Source: Pseudomonadales bacterium
GTDB lineage: Bacteria; Pseudomonadota; Gammaproteobacteria; Pseudomonadales; Natronospirillaceae
DNA length: 40,742 nucleotides
Direction of reading: 5' to 3'
Assembly: GCA_022968985.1 (NCBI GenBank)
Contig: JALJPK010000012.1
Location: 20,804-61,545, forward strand
The notes beneath the pieces were generated by a model. It was not told where the DNA came from. It made no database searches and saw only the letters and a program-made list of their open reading frames with translations. How positions within the stretch are numbered: the first letter of the stretch is position 1; each line of letters begins with the position of its first letter. Positions 1 through 9,207 of the stretch are shown here, in pieces. The position numbers and the translations under genes were made by a program.

Positions 1-729
<729 letters not shown>

Positions 730-749
730 TTTTCTGTTTTATTAATTCT

Positions 750-774
750 AAGCCCAGTTTTCTGGGCTTTTTTA
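750..774 (+). terminator. Rho-independent terminator of fadA
   Basis: AAGCCCAG and CTGGGCTT form an eight-base stem around a TTTT loop and are followed by a T run. It lies 20 bases after the fadA stop. Confidence 0.85.
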
Positions 775-807
775 TGTCTTATGTAATCAATAGTTATGAT
801 GGATATG

Positions 808-1275
808 TTAATTTAACTCTTTAAGGCAATTTCTCATTTCATAAATGCTGGCTTCATTTGTTATAGAATTAATACAACTGTTTGCGGATTGTTGAGCTAG
901 ATCTAAATTATATAGAAGTGAAATTTTAAGATCTGAATGTCGGCATCGCTCAAACTCAATTCCATATTGTAGTAATGCGCTTCCTTTAAAAAATGCACTA
1001 CCTGAATTTTTAATATTTTCTGATTGGGCTAATTTATGATTTTGTATTACTAATTTATCATTTCGATTTAAAAGGTGAATTTGTGTGGATGCTTGTGTTC
1101 TATCTAAATCATTATCTACAAGCTTTTGAATGTCGTAGAAAAATTCACCACTTGTGTGACATACATTTTCATGCCATGTAGCTTGTTGTTTCTTTTCTAA
1201 TAATGATTGAGTTTTTTGTGTCGATTGGCAACAAGTTAATGTTAATAATGTAAGACTTAATATAGAAAATTTCAT
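808..1275 (-). CDS. Putative lipoprotein, unknown function
   Basis: I do not recognise this 155-residue protein. Its N-terminus (MKF, a leucine-rich stretch, then LTCCQS) looks like a type II signal peptide, with the lipidated cysteine most likely at residue 16. The residue at -1 would then be cysteine, which is unusual. The mature part is mostly polar and probably helical, with further cysteines (for example in VCHTSG, ERCRH, NSCIN and RNCLKEL) that could form disulfides in the periplasm. No clear Shine-Dalgarno sequence precedes the ATG. It converges on fadA. A second, unrelated-looking small lipoprotein is encoded at 2698-3222 on the same strand. Confidence 0.6.
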   Translation of the reverse strand: MKFSILSLTLLTLTCCQSTQKTQSLLEKKQQATWHENVCHTSGEFFYDIQKLVDNDLDRTQASTQIHLLNRNDKLVIQNHKLAQSENIKNSGSAFFKGSALLQYGIEFERCRHSDLKISLLYNLDLAQQSANSCINSITNEASIYEMRNCLKELN

Positions 1276-1662
1276 GTTTATCTGTTGAGTTATTTAATTT
1301 AACTATTTTACTCTTAACCGTTCAATATAATCAATTTTAAGATAACGATAAGTAAGGTAAGTGAAAAATAAGATAGGAAGTTAGGGATTAAAGTATGTAT
1401 TTATCTGCGTTTACACGATTGTATTTCGGTAATTATGTTATTTTTTCACAATATTCATGACGTTAGTTAAAGTGTTGTAGAAAAAGAGACTCCCTTATTA
1501 ATTAGGGTCATGTGTACGGGATTGAGAAATTAAATTTCAACTGCCAATGGCAGTGTAAGTAATTTATTAATGAGTTGAAGATTGAATTAGATAAAATGGC
1601 ACTATCCTTAATGCCATATTAGATGGCATGCTTAGGTTTTATACTATGAATAAAGGTCAGTT
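1276..1662. other. Intergenic stretch with a cluster of TGGCA/TGCCA inverted repeats
   Basis: There is no convincing gene in these 387 bases. They separate two divergent genes and must hold both promoters. The right half carries five copies of TGGCA or its complement, arranged as inverted repeats (see the separate feature). A TATACT hexamer at 1640-1645 could be a -10 element for the gene at 1663, but I see no good -35 partner. Confidence 0.5.
1540..1629 (+). promoter_or_regulatory. Overlapping TGGCA inverted repeats upstream of a membrane-protein gene
   Basis: ACTGCCAATGGCAGT (1540-1554) is a perfect palindrome with seven-base arms. ATGGCA (1596-1601), ATGCCAT (1611-1617) and ATGGCAT (1623-1629) follow, and the middle copy can pair with either neighbour. 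This could be a set of protein-binding half-sites, or an RNA leader with two mutually exclusive hairpins, if transcription starts upstream. The choice between these is inference. Confidence 0.4.
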
Positions 1663-1977
1663 ATGTACGTAAAAGCAAATATAGGCACAGTTGAAATATT
1701 GTTGCACTTAATTATTTGGTTTGTGATTATCGTTTGTACATTTGGTATTGGTGCCTATTTTTTTGCTTACTCATTTGCAAAATTTATTATTAATCGAACC
1801 CAAATAGTAGACAGTGATGGTGAATCAAGAACGATGGTTTGTCATACTGATATGTTCTCAAATATAGGGCATGTTATTTTGTGGATAATAATTACAATCT
1901 TAACCTTTGGGTTGGGTTATGCAGTTTATTTTTATAAAGTGTGGAATTATTCTTTAAATAATTCAACTGTAGAATAA
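1663..1977 (+). CDS. Small membrane protein with duplicated hairpin motif
   Basis: This 104-residue protein has two strongly hydrophobic segments at about residues 9-36 and 66-92. Each ends in a similar motif, TFGIGAYFFAYSFAKF and TFGLGYAVYFYKVWN, so the protein looks like an internal duplication of one helix plus an aromatic cap. This resembles the repeat style of DUF898/DUF6693-type small membrane proteins, but the family assignment is tentative. AAAGG lies nine bases before the ATG and supports the start. It is preceded by the TGGCA repeat cluster and followed, after 37 bases, by the cupin gene on the same strand. The function is unknown. Confidence 0.6.
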   Translation: MYVKANIGTVEILLHLIIWFVIIVCTFGIGAYFFAYSFAKFIINRTQIVDSDGESRTMVCHTDMFSNIGHVILWIIITILTFGLGYAVYFYKVWNYSLNNSTVE

Positions 1978-2014
1978 ATTACAGAATAAATAGCTGAAAA
2001 AGTGAGTGAAATAT

Positions 2015-2674
2015 ATGACTGAAAATTATAATTTTGATTTTTCAAAAGTAGTCGTTATTAATACTAATGATCAAAGCTGGTTACCAAGCCCGATGGTGGG
2101 TGTGGAACGAAAACCATTAGCGCGTGAAGGTAAAGAGAATGGTCATGCTACCAGTGTGGTACGTTATGCCGCAGGTGCAAAGTTCAAATCTCATACTCAT
2201 CCTTTAGGCGAAGAGATATTTGTTTTAGAAGGTGTGTTTAGTGATGAGAATGGCAACTATCCCTCCGGCAGTTACATCCGTAATCCACCAGGGTCGAGCC
2301 ATGCGCCATTTAGTAAACAAGGTTGTGTTATTTTTGTAAAACTACAACAATTTGATGAGGGCGATACTGATCTTGTAAATATCAATACAAGTGAACAGCA
2401 ATGGTTACAAGGCCAGGGTAATTTACAAGTTAAACCGCTGCATAATTTTGAAGGGCAAGGCACTGCATTAGTGTATTGGCCAGCAGGCGAGCGTTTTTTA
2501 GCTCATAAACATTGGGGTGGCGAAGAGATTTTTGTTTTAAGTGGGGAATTTATGGATGAGCATGGGCAATACCCAAAAGGCACTTGGATTCGCTCACCGC
2601 ACTTAAGTGGACACCATCCTTATGTAGAAACAGATACAGTTATTCTGGTTAAAACAGGGCATTTACCAGAATAA
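2015..2674 (+). CDS. Double-domain cupin, ChrR-like
   Basis: This 219-residue protein is made of two similar cupin domains. The first carries HTHPLGEEIFVLEG (about residues 59-72) and the second HKHWGGEEIFVLSGEF (about residues 163-178). Each has the HxH...E pattern that binds a divalent metal, followed by a GxYP..T/S.IR.P motif typical of the ChrR-type cupin (the zinc/metal cupin of the ChrR anti-sigma factor). There is no anti-sigma helical domain, so this is a stand-alone metal-binding cupin, possibly a small-molecule dioxygenase or a sensor. I chose the ATG at 2015, with AGTGAG just upstream; an in-frame GTG at 2006 is less likely. Family assignment is good; substrate is unknown. Confidence 0.8.
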   Translation: MTENYNFDFSKVVVINTNDQSWLPSPMVGVERKPLAREGKENGHATSVVRYAAGAKFKSHTHPLGEEIFVLEGVFSDENGNYPSGSYIRNPPGSSHAPFSKQGCVIFVKLQQFDEGDTDLVNINTSEQQWLQGQGNLQVKPLHNFEGQGTALVYWPAGERFLAHKHWGGEEIFVLSGEFMDEHGQYPKGTWIRSPHLSGHHPYVETDTVILVKTGHLPE

Positions 2675-2697
2675 CAATTTATAAAGATTATTATTTT

Positions 2698-3222
2698 TTA
2701 AATTTTACACATTGATTGTTCTTTAATTTTTACAGACATCGAGAAGTTTGAATCTTCGGTTTCTCTTGTTTTAATCTTTTCTATTAACTTTATATCAACA
2801 CGGCTATTTAATATTGGCATTATTTTCAAACCAATAGCACACCATTGTTGACCAGTATCACGTAATTCAGCTGGCGCTAAATTATCAGCAGCGAAATAAC
2901 ACTGTTTGCTAAAGGCATTAGGTTCACCAATGGTTAATAATGTTTGATCAATTTCTTTTATTTTATTTATTAGTTTAATATTTTTTAAAATGTCAGGCGT
3001 CATTTGTTTATTTAAACTGTTTTTTTCAGTAATTAATGCTTGTGCTTGGTTATATTTATCTTCTATTAATGTAAAACAAGTATCACCAAAGTTAAGTCGT
3101 TTTTGTGATTTATGTGGTTTGATATCTGGTTTGTGTAGGTTGTTATTCTGATTATTCCCTGTTGGTGTTGACTGGCAACCTAAAATCATAATACTTAAAA
3201 GTGCTAATAATGATTTTTGCAT
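2698..3222 (-). CDS. Putative lipoprotein, unknown function
   Basis: This 174-residue protein begins MQKSLLALLSIMILGCQS, a type II signal peptide with lipobox ILGC and the lipidated cysteine at residue 16. An Asn/Lys-rich spacer follows, then a mostly helical, polar mature domain containing four more cysteines (DTCFTL, KQCYF, QWCAIG and MCKI at the C-terminus). AAGGA lies six bases before the ATG, a good ribosome site. The gene begins 28 bases after the DUF2277 gene on the same strand, so the two may be cotranscribed. I do not recognise the family. Confidence 0.65.
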   Translation of the reverse strand: MQKSLLALLSIMILGCQSTPTGNNQNNNLHKPDIKPHKSQKRLNFGDTCFTLIEDKYNQAQALITEKNSLNKQMTPDILKNIKLINKIKEIDQTLLTIGEPNAFSKQCYFAADNLAPAELRDTGQQWCAIGLKIMPILNSRVDIKLIEKIKTRETEDSNFSMSVKIKEQSMCKI

Positions 3223-3250
3223 GAGCGTTCCTTGTAACGGTTAATTGAAT

Positions 3251-3520
3251 TTATTTTGCAAAGCGTTTTAAATTGCGCTCTTTTGCTTTTAATATTTCTT
3301 GTTCACGGTTTTTAGGTGTTGTAGTGATTGTTAAGTTGTTTAATAAGTCTTGAGTGATTTTGCTTATATCCGCTACAGCTTGATCAAAACATAATTGGTT
3401 GGCAATACTTGGTTTTGTCTGGCCACTTAATTTTCTTACATATTGCAGGGCGGATGCATGAATTTCATCAATTGTGGCTGGTGGGGCAAAATTAGCCAGA
3501 GTTTTAATATTTCGGCACAT
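3251..3520 (-). CDS. DUF2277 family protein
   Basis: This 89-residue protein has the hallmark N-terminus MCRNIKTLANFAPPAT followed by EI.A.ALQ.VRK.SG.TKPS, which identifies DUF2277, a small family of unknown function. It ends with the usual basic R/K-rich helix. I chose the ATG at 3520, because AGGA (3531-3528) lies seven bases upstream and because family members begin MCRNI. The GTG two codons earlier would overlap that ribosome site. The conserved Cys2 directly after the initiator and the charged helical body suggest a small soluble cytoplasmic protein. Confidence 0.85.
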   Translation of the reverse strand: MCRNIKTLANFAPPATIDEIHASALQYVRKLSGQTKPSIANQLCFDQAVADISKITQDLLNNLTITTTPKNREQEILKAKERNLKRFAK

Positions 3521-3610
3521 ATACACGTCCTGTAAATAAAACGAGTATACGCTATTTATTTTTAATATCTCAAGGCGTCTTTTTAATCGTTAGTATCTTA
3601 TTTGGGTTAC

Positions 3611-3661
3611 TTCAGTCTAAAAGTGCGCTCTGTTATAATCCACGTATAATCCACGTATAAT
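3611..3661 (+). promoter_or_regulatory. Promoter with three TATAAT hexamers in an 11-base tandem repeat
   Basis: TATAAT occurs at 3634-3639, 3645-3650 and 3656-3661, in a tandem 11-base unit TATAATCCACG. The first copy has the extended -10 form TGTTATAAT and lies 17 bases after a weak -35 (TTCAGT, 3611-3616). The gene it serves starts at 3680. If the first copy is used, transcription starts inside the repeat. Confidence 0.6.
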
Positions 3662-3679
3662 CAATTCGAGATTTAGAAT

Positions 3680-3889
3680 ATGAAACCAGGTATTTATCAG
3701 CATTACAAAGGCTCGTTATACAAAGTCACCCAAGTGGTTAAACACAGCGAAACCGATGAAGAGTTGGTGTTATACCAATGTCAGTATGATGACTTTAGTT
3801 GGTGGGTACGCCCAAAAGCGATGTTTTTAGAAAACATTAAAAAAGACGGGAAACAAATTAAACGATTTACTTGGCTTCGAGATAAATAA
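3680..3889 (+). CDS. DUF1653 family protein
   Basis: The 69-residue protein is a complete DUF1653 domain: GIYQHYKGSLYKV, then HSETDEELVLYQ, then a WWVRPKAMFLENI segment and a final R.F. This domain is a small beta fold found in many bacteria as a stand-alone protein or appended to other domains. Its role is unknown. It has its own promoter candidate just upstream with repeated TATAAT boxes. The next gene on the same strand starts 100 bases downstream, so cotranscription is possible but not evident. Confidence 0.88.
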   Translation: MKPGIYQHYKGSLYKVTQVVKHSETDEELVLYQCQYDDFSWWVRPKAMFLENIKKDGKQIKRFTWLRDK

Positions 3890-3989
3890 GTTAGGCGAGC
3901 AATAGGTTACAAGATAAATAAACAGTGGGTTTTTAACACAGTTTACTGTAAGTTTTAAATTAAACCATTTAGTAATTAAGGGAAATACA

Positions 3990-4388
3990 ATGAGTAACGA
4001 TACAATTGCATCGATCATGAATACACAATTCTCATCGATTCCAAGCACTATGTTAATAGTTGAAGCATCAAAAGAATTAATTAAAAATGAATCATTAGGT
4101 GCGGTTGTACTTGATGATGACGGTAAGTTATTAGGTTGGCTGTCAGAGCAAGAGTGCCTCCAGGTTACGATTCAAGTGGCTTACCACAACCAGCGTGTAG
4201 CAAGTGCAGCTGATATTATGTCTAAAGATGTGTTAACTGTGGCGCCTTCGGATAGTATTTTAACTATTGCTGAGAAAATGATCACAGACAAACCTAAAAA
4301 CTACCCAGTAGTAGATGAGTCTGGCAAAGTAGTGGGAATTGTTACTCGTCGCCAAGTGTTAACTTATTTATTGACCCAAACTAAATAG
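3990..4388 (+). CDS. CBS-domain pair protein
   Basis: This 132-residue protein consists of two CBS motifs (about residues 1-60 and 70-130) forming one Bateman module. The second shows the canonical run IMSKDVLTVAPSDSI, a YPVVDESGKVVGIVTRR strand pair and a final helix. Such modules bind adenine nucleotides such as AMP, ATP or SAM and regulate a partner, but here no effector domain is attached. AAGGGA lies eight bases before the ATG. A hairpin follows the gene. The partner protein cannot be inferred from the neighbours. Confidence 0.88.
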   Translation: MSNDTIASIMNTQFSSIPSTMLIVEASKELIKNESLGAVVLDDDGKLLGWLSEQECLQVTIQVAYHNQRVASAADIMSKDVLTVAPSDSILTIAEKMITDKPKNYPVVDESGKVVGIVTRRQVLTYLLTQTK

Positions 4389-4421
4389 TACACTTTTTAA
4401 GCGTTTAATGGTTATTTATGT

Positions 4422-4449
4422 AAAAGCAGACTCCCAATCTGCTTTAATT
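4422..4449 (+). terminator. Hairpin after the CBS gene, probable terminator
   Basis: AAAGCAGA (4423-4430) and TCTGCTTT (4438-4445) pair around a seven-base loop. The T run after the stem is short (TTTAATTA), so termination may be weak. Confidence 0.55.
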
Positions 4450-4543
4450 ACATTTACTCACAGTAACTACTCAATCAGAGGTATCAAAAAACTCGTTTTT
4501 TTGGCAAAATAGGCGATCTTTTTAATTTTTTGAATTTGTTAAC

Positions 4544-6760
4544 ATGCCTGTTATAAAAGCCCCCGACCTTAATCATCATCCTAAATATTGGGCCGAATGT
4601 TTCGGTACCGCTGATTTCTTACCTACCACTCGTGCCGAAATGGACGCGTTGGGCTGGGATAGTTGCGATATTATCATTATTTCTGGTGATGCTTATGTGG
4701 ATCATCCAAGTTTTGGTGCGGCCATTATTGGTCGATTATTAGAGTCTCAAGGCTTTCGTGTTGGTATTATTGATCAACCCAAGTGGGATGATACAAGAGA
4801 ATTCCAAAAACTAGGCAAACCTAATTTATACTTTGGTATTTCTGCTGGTAACATGGATTCCATGATTAACCGTTATACCGCTGATTTAAAATTACGCCAC
4901 GATGATGCTTATACGCCTGGCAATGTAGGCGGTAAACGCCCAGATCGCGCAGTGACAGTTTATGCCCAGCGTTGTCGTGCCGCTTATAGAGAAGTACCGA
5001 TTGTGATTGGTGGTATTGAAGCAAGTTTACGCCGAATTGCCCAGTTTGATTATTGGTCTGACCAAGTTAAGCGCTCTGTTTTGGTTGATTCCGGTGCAGA
5101 TATTTTGCTTTATGGAAACGCCGAGCGTGCCATTGTTGATGTCAGCCATATGTTCGCAAATGGTAAAACAGTTAAAGATATGCGTTTTGTTCGTGGTACA
5201 GCGGTATTGTTAGATGCCGCACCTAGCGAATATGTTCAGCTTGATTCCACTCGAATTGATTGGCCAGGAAAAATTGATTTAATCAATAGCCCTTATGATA
5301 TGGGCAAAGATAAATATACACCTGCCAACGAAGATGACTTTAACGAGCAACAAGACGCAGAGTTCCAAGCCATTAGAATGGTGCCAGCCCCTCTTAAAAA
5401 ACAAGCGAATTTAGATAAAGACGAACTACTTTGTATTCGTTTGCCTTCGTTTGAAAAAATCAAAAACGATCCGATTTTATATGCACATGCTTCAAGAATC
5501 TTACATCAAGAATCAAATCCACATAACGCCAAACCATTAATTCAAAAACATGGGAATAAAGAAATTTGGGTGAATACACCACCTATTCCTTTAGAAACTT
5601 ATGAAATGGATTCGGTTTTTGATTTGTATTACGCACGTGTGCCACATCCAAAATACGCGGGCCAAAAAATCCCTGCGTATGACATGATTAAAACCTCAAT
5701 CAATATTATGCGTGGTTGTTTTGGTGGTTGTACTTTTTGTTCAATTACCGAGCATGAAGGTCGTGTGATTCAGTCTCGTTCTCAAGAAAGTGTGTTACGA
5801 GAAATAGAAGACATGAAATTAAAAGTGCCTAACTTTACAGGTCAAATTTCTGATTTAGGTGGCCCCACAGCTAACATGTATCACTTAAATTGTAAGAGTA
5901 AAGAGATACAATCGACCTGTCGTCGATTGTCTTGTGTATTTCCTTCAATTTGCAGTAATTTAAAAACCGATCATAGTGAAACTACGTCACTATATAGAAA
6001 AGCGCGTGCCATTCCCGGAATTAAAAATGTCGCGATTGCGTCTGGTTTACGTTATGACTTAGCGGTGCGTGATCCTGAATACGTTAAAGAGTTAGTGACC
6101 CATCACGTGGGTGGTTATTTAAAAATTGCCCCTGAGCACAGTGAAGAAGGTACATTAAACATGATGATGAAACCGAGCATGGAAACGTATCATCAATTTG
6201 AAAAAATGTTTAATAAATATTCTAAAGCCGCCGGTAAAAAACAATATTTAATTCCATACTTCATTGCCGCGCATCCTGGTTGTGAAGATGAAGACATGAT
6301 GAACTTAGCATTGTGGTTAAAGAAAAATAAATTCAGATTAGACCAAGTGCAAACGTTCTATCCTTCCCCAATGAGTTTGGCAACCGCCATGTATCACTCG
6401 GGCAGAAACCCATTAAAACGTTTGAGTTATAAAAAAGAAAACCGAATTACGGTTACTAAAGATATTTCAAGTCGACGTGTACACAAAGCGTATATTCGTT
6501 TCCATGATGAAAAAAGCTGGGACACATTACGCGAAAGTTTAAGATCAATGGGGCGGTCTGATTTAATTGGTCATGGCGAAAATTGTTTAGTACCTCCTGA
6601 AGAAAAAACGCGCGGTAATAGTCGATTTAATAGCAAAAAAGCATTTAATGCTAAAACAACTAATCTTAGTGGTGGTAGAGTCAAATTTAGCGCTAAAGGT
6701 AAAATGAATAAAAAAACATCGGGTAAAAAACGTAAAGTGAGTATCAAAAAAATGCAATAA
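4544..6760 (+). CDS. ygiQ: YgiQ-family radical SAM protein
   Basis: This is a 738-residue member of the YgiQ/UPF0313 family, close to E. coli YgiQ along its whole length. The N-terminal domain (about 1-350) contains [11 protein letters not shown] and GGIEASLRR. The radical SAM core follows, with its iron-sulfur cysteines at residues 392, 396 and 399 (CFGGCTFC). It keeps [11 protein letters not shown] and [12 protein letters not shown]. The C-terminus is a lysine-rich tail with low-complexity basic repeats, suggesting nucleic-acid contact. The reaction is unknown. No clear Shine-Dalgarno sequence precedes the ATG, but the homology begins right there. A bidirectional terminator follows. Confidence 0.93.
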   Translation: MPVIKAPDLNHHPKYWAECFGTADFLPTTRAEMDALGWDSCDIIIISGDAYVDHPSFGAAIIGRLLESQGFRVGIIDQPKWDDTREFQKLGKPNLYFGISAGNMDSMINRYTADLKLRHDDAYTPGNVGGKRPDRAVTVYAQRCRAAYREVPIVIGGIEASLRRIAQFDYWSDQVKRSVLVDSGADILLYGNAERAIVDVSHMFANGKTVKDMRFVRGTAVLLDAAPSEYVQLDSTRIDWPGKIDLINSPYDMGKDKYTPANEDDFNEQQDAEFQAIRMVPAPLKKQANLDKDELLCIRLPSFEKIKNDPILYAHASRILHQESNPHNAKPLIQKHGNKEIWVNTPPIPLETYEMDSVFDLYYARVPHPKYAGQKIPAYDMIKTSINIMRGCFGGCTFCSITEHEGRVIQSRSQESVLREIEDMKLKVPNFTGQISDLGGPTANMYHLNCKSKEIQSTCRRLSCVFPSICSNLKTDHSETTSLYRKARAIPGIKNVAIASGLRYDLAVRDPEYVKELVTHHVGGYLKIAPEHSEEGTLNMMMKPSMETYHQFEKMFNKYSKAAGKKQYLIPYFIAAHPGCEDEDMMNLALWLKKNKFRLDQVQTFYPSPMSLATAMYHSGRNPLKRLSYKKENRITVTKDISSRRVHKAYIRFHDEKSWDTLRESLRSMGRSDLIGHGENCLVPPEEKTRGNSRFNSKKAFNAKTTNLSGGRVKFSAKGKMNKKTSGKKRKVSIKKMQ

Positions 6761-6786
6761 CGTTTACATCTTATTGATATAAAAAA

Positions 6787-6820
6787 GGCGGTGAATTTTA
6801 AAATTCACCGCCTTTTTTTT
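6787..6820. terminator. Bidirectional terminator between ygiQ and the aldo/keto reductase gene
   Basis: The arms GGCGGTGAATTT (6787-6798) and AAATTCACCGCC (6801-6812) are perfectly complementary, with T runs on both sides. It serves the two converging genes. Confidence 0.93.
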
Positions 6821-6847
6821 GTTTAAATTTTTTACTTATCTAACAAG

Positions 6848-7744
6848 CTAAGCGACAGCGTGCCCATTTGAGGCTTCTAAAATCTGATACCACTGTTCAT
6901 GACTTAATGTGTATTCATAAGCGTTAGCCGCTAATTTAATTCGTTCGATATTACCTGTGCCTGTCATGGGTATCACATTAAAAGGTAATTTAAACATCCA
7001 AGCATAAACCACTTGTTCAATGCTTTTGGCTCCAATTTGTTTTTGAATCGTTTTTATTGTGTCTAATAATCGTTTTGCTTTATTGTTGTTTGAGTCAAAT
7101 AATTTTCCACCAGCTAAACAAGACCAAGCCATAATAGTTTGTCCTGTTTTTTGCATTAATTCAGGTAAACCCGATGTTAATAACTCAGTTTGATAAGGTG
7201 AAAATTCTACTTGGTTGGTGACTAATGGTTCATCCAAAGCCGATTGTAATAATTCAAATTGTTCTTTTGAAAAATTAGAAACACCAAATGCTTTTGCTTT
7301 ACCTTGTTTTTTAATTTGTTTAAATGCTTTGGCTACTTCTGTGATGTCCATTAAATAATCAGGGCGATGTAATAAATAAATATCAACATAATCCGTATTT
7401 AAATCAGATAAAGATTGGTTTAATGATTCGGTAATCGTTTGATAACTAGAGCTATAATGATTAGTATTTGAGGCATGTAATTCTGTTTTACCAATGGGTT
7501 TAATACCACACTTGCTAATGATCTCTATTTTTTCTCTAATAGCCGGGTCAAGTTTTAACGCTTGTCCAAATGGGGCTTCACTACCATAAACCCAAGCATG
7601 GTCCATCGTGCTCATACCCAACTCTATATTTTGTTCAACAAAAACCAGTATTTGCTGTGCACTCATGTTCCAGTGTTTTAAGCGCCATAATCCTGTAACG
7701 ATTTTTGCAATGGATACATCTTTATTTATTTGAATTCTATTCAT
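6848..7744 (-). CDS. Aldo/keto reductase, YdhF-like
   Basis: This 298-residue protein is an NADPH-dependent aldo/keto reductase with a TIM-barrel fold. The catalytic tetrad is visible: Asp in TMDHAWVYG, Tyr in the same motif, Lys in IISKCG and His in LLHRPD. GVSNFS and the C-terminal PMTGTGNIERI nucleotide-binding segment match the YdhF subfamily. The natural substrate is unknown. It is the last gene of a three-gene minus-strand operon: LacI regulator, MATE exporter (stop 20 bases before this start) and this reductase. Its expression is therefore likely controlled by that regulator, and the exporter may remove a substrate or product of the same process. Confidence 0.9.
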   Translation of the reverse strand: MNRIQINKDVSIAKIVTGLWRLKHWNMSAQQILVFVEQNIELGMSTMDHAWVYGSEAPFGQALKLDPAIREKIEIISKCGIKPIGKTELHASNTNHYSSSYQTITESLNQSLSDLNTDYVDIYLLHRPDYLMDITEVAKAFKQIKKQGKAKAFGVSNFSKEQFELLQSALDEPLVTNQVEFSPYQTELLTSGLPELMQKTGQTIMAWSCLAGGKLFDSNNNKAKRLLDTIKTIQKQIGAKSIEQVVYAWMFKLPFNVIPMTGTGNIERIKLAANAYEYTLSHEQWYQILEASNGHAVA

Positions 7745-7764
7745 TTTGCTCTTCTTAAAATAGG

Positions 7765-9207
7765 TTATGTGTTTTTTTCAAGTATGATGGATTCAGCTGT
7801 TTCAGTATTAGTACCAGCATCGAAATCTTGATCGTCATTAACTAAATTGTTGATCCATTTTTTACTTGATAAACGCCATACACAGATAAATGACTTAATA
7901 ATTTCTTCACTGTTGATCGCCAAAAATATCCAAAACATGGATAAATGCCAATATAGCACACACAAGAATGTGATAAAAATACCCACACACCATTGGCAAA
8001 ATACATCCATACCCAACACAAATTTCTGATCACCGCCGGCTCTTAAGATGCCCACAATAATAGTGATGTTGATTGCTCTAAATCCGCCAACATAAGCCAA
8101 CATCAATAACACATCTTTGGCGATGTCTTTGGTTTCGTCGGATATACCTGTAAAAAAGATAAACGCAAAATCACGGCTAAAGAAAATAATCAGGCTGACG
8201 ATTACAGCCATTATTAATGACCATAAAACAAAGGCGTGAGAATATCGCCAAGCTTCATCAAATTTATTGGCACCTAACGCGTTACCAACACTTACCGAAG
8301 CAGTGGTTGAAACACCAATATAAAACGCCATTAATAACGATTCAATAGGGGTGACTAAAGACAATACGGACAACGCTTGGCGACCTAGTTGTCCAACCAA
8401 TACCACATACATAAAAATACCAAAGGCCCATATTAACGAGTTTAAAGATAACGGTGCACCAATTTTTAATATACGTTTGTATAAATCATTGGCAAAACCA
8501 TCCATCACATCTTTAAATGATATTCGTAAGAAATGTTTACTGCCATAAATATACGAAACAACCAATAATGCTTCAACGACTGAACTAATAAGAGTGGCTA
8601 AGGCAGCGCCTTTAACACCCATCTCTGGAAAAATCCAAACACCAAAAATCAAAAAATAATTTAAAACAATGTTAGTTAAAATACCGATACCTGTAAAAAC
8701 CATGCCAATAAATGATTGACCCACACAGCGCAACGAGGATGTGAATGTCATACTGATCATCACAAATATCATAGCTGGTAATGCAATTCTTAAATAATCC
8801 GAGCCAAATTTAACCACTTCAGGGTCATTTTTTATTGTAAATGACATGATTTGTGGTGCAAATATAAAAACTAATGTTGAGCAAAAAATTGCTATAGGCA
8901 GAGCTAATACCAAAGTATGAGCGGTTGCTTGTCTTGTTTTGTCTACGTTTTTAGCACCCCAATATTGAGCGATTAAAATAGCTCCGCCATTAACCATTCC
9001 AAATAATGCCATCAATATCATGAATACTATTCGAGCACTTGAACCAATAGCTGCCACTTGGGCCTCACCTAAATTGGCGGTCATAACAATATCGGCAATT
9101 GAACGTGACGAGTACATTAAAATTTGGATGGTAACAGGCACACCTGTTGCAAATAACATGAGTAAAAAGGGTTTACTGAACGCTAATTGCATGGTTTGTT
9201 TGATCAT
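7765..9207 (-). CDS. MATE-family multidrug/metabolite efflux transporter
   Basis: The 480-residue protein is an inner-membrane transporter of the MATE (NorM/DinF) superfamily, with about twelve hydrophobic helices in two homologous halves. Typical motifs are visible, including the GGAILIAQYWGAKN segment in helix 2 and SVGNALGANKFDEAW at the matching position in the second half. Such proteins export cationic compounds or metabolites in exchange for H+ or Na+. I start it at the ATG at 9207, because its first bases form an ATGA overlap with the stop of the upstream LacI-type gene, a translational-coupling arrangement. The TTG two codons earlier is less likely. Substrate is unknown. Confidence 0.92.
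   Translation of the reverse strand: MIKQTMQLAFSKPFLLMLFATGVPVTIQILMYSSRSIADIVMTANLGEAQVAAIGSSARIVFMILMALFGMVNGGAILIAQYWGAKNVDKTRQATAHTLVLALPIAIFCSTLVFIFAPQIMSFTIKNDPEVVKFGSDYLRIALPAMIFVMISMTFTSSLRCVGQSFIGMVFTGIGILTNIVLNYFLIFGVWIFPEMGVKGAALATLISSVVEALLVVSYIYGSKHFLRISFKDVMDGFANDLYKRILKIGAPLSLNSLIWAFGIFMYVVLVGQLGRQALSVLSLVTPIESLLMAFYIGVSTTASVSVGNALGANKFDEAWRYSHAFVLWSLIMAVIVSLIIFFSRDFAFIFFTGISDETKDIAKDVLLMLAYVGGFRAINITIIVGILRAGGDQKFVLGMDVFCQWCVGIFITFLCVLYWHLSMFWIFLAINSEEIIKSFICVWRLSSKKWINNLVNDDQDFDAGTNTETAESIILEKNT

Noticed and set aside
4485-4503. CAAAAAAC/GTTTTTTTG hairpin before ygiQ
   Set aside because: The loop would be only two bases and the pairing is almost all A-T, so it is probably just an A/T-rich promoter region.
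8351-8548. Plus-strand frame inside the MATE gene
   Set aside because: It is the complement of a well-conserved transporter and shows no family match.
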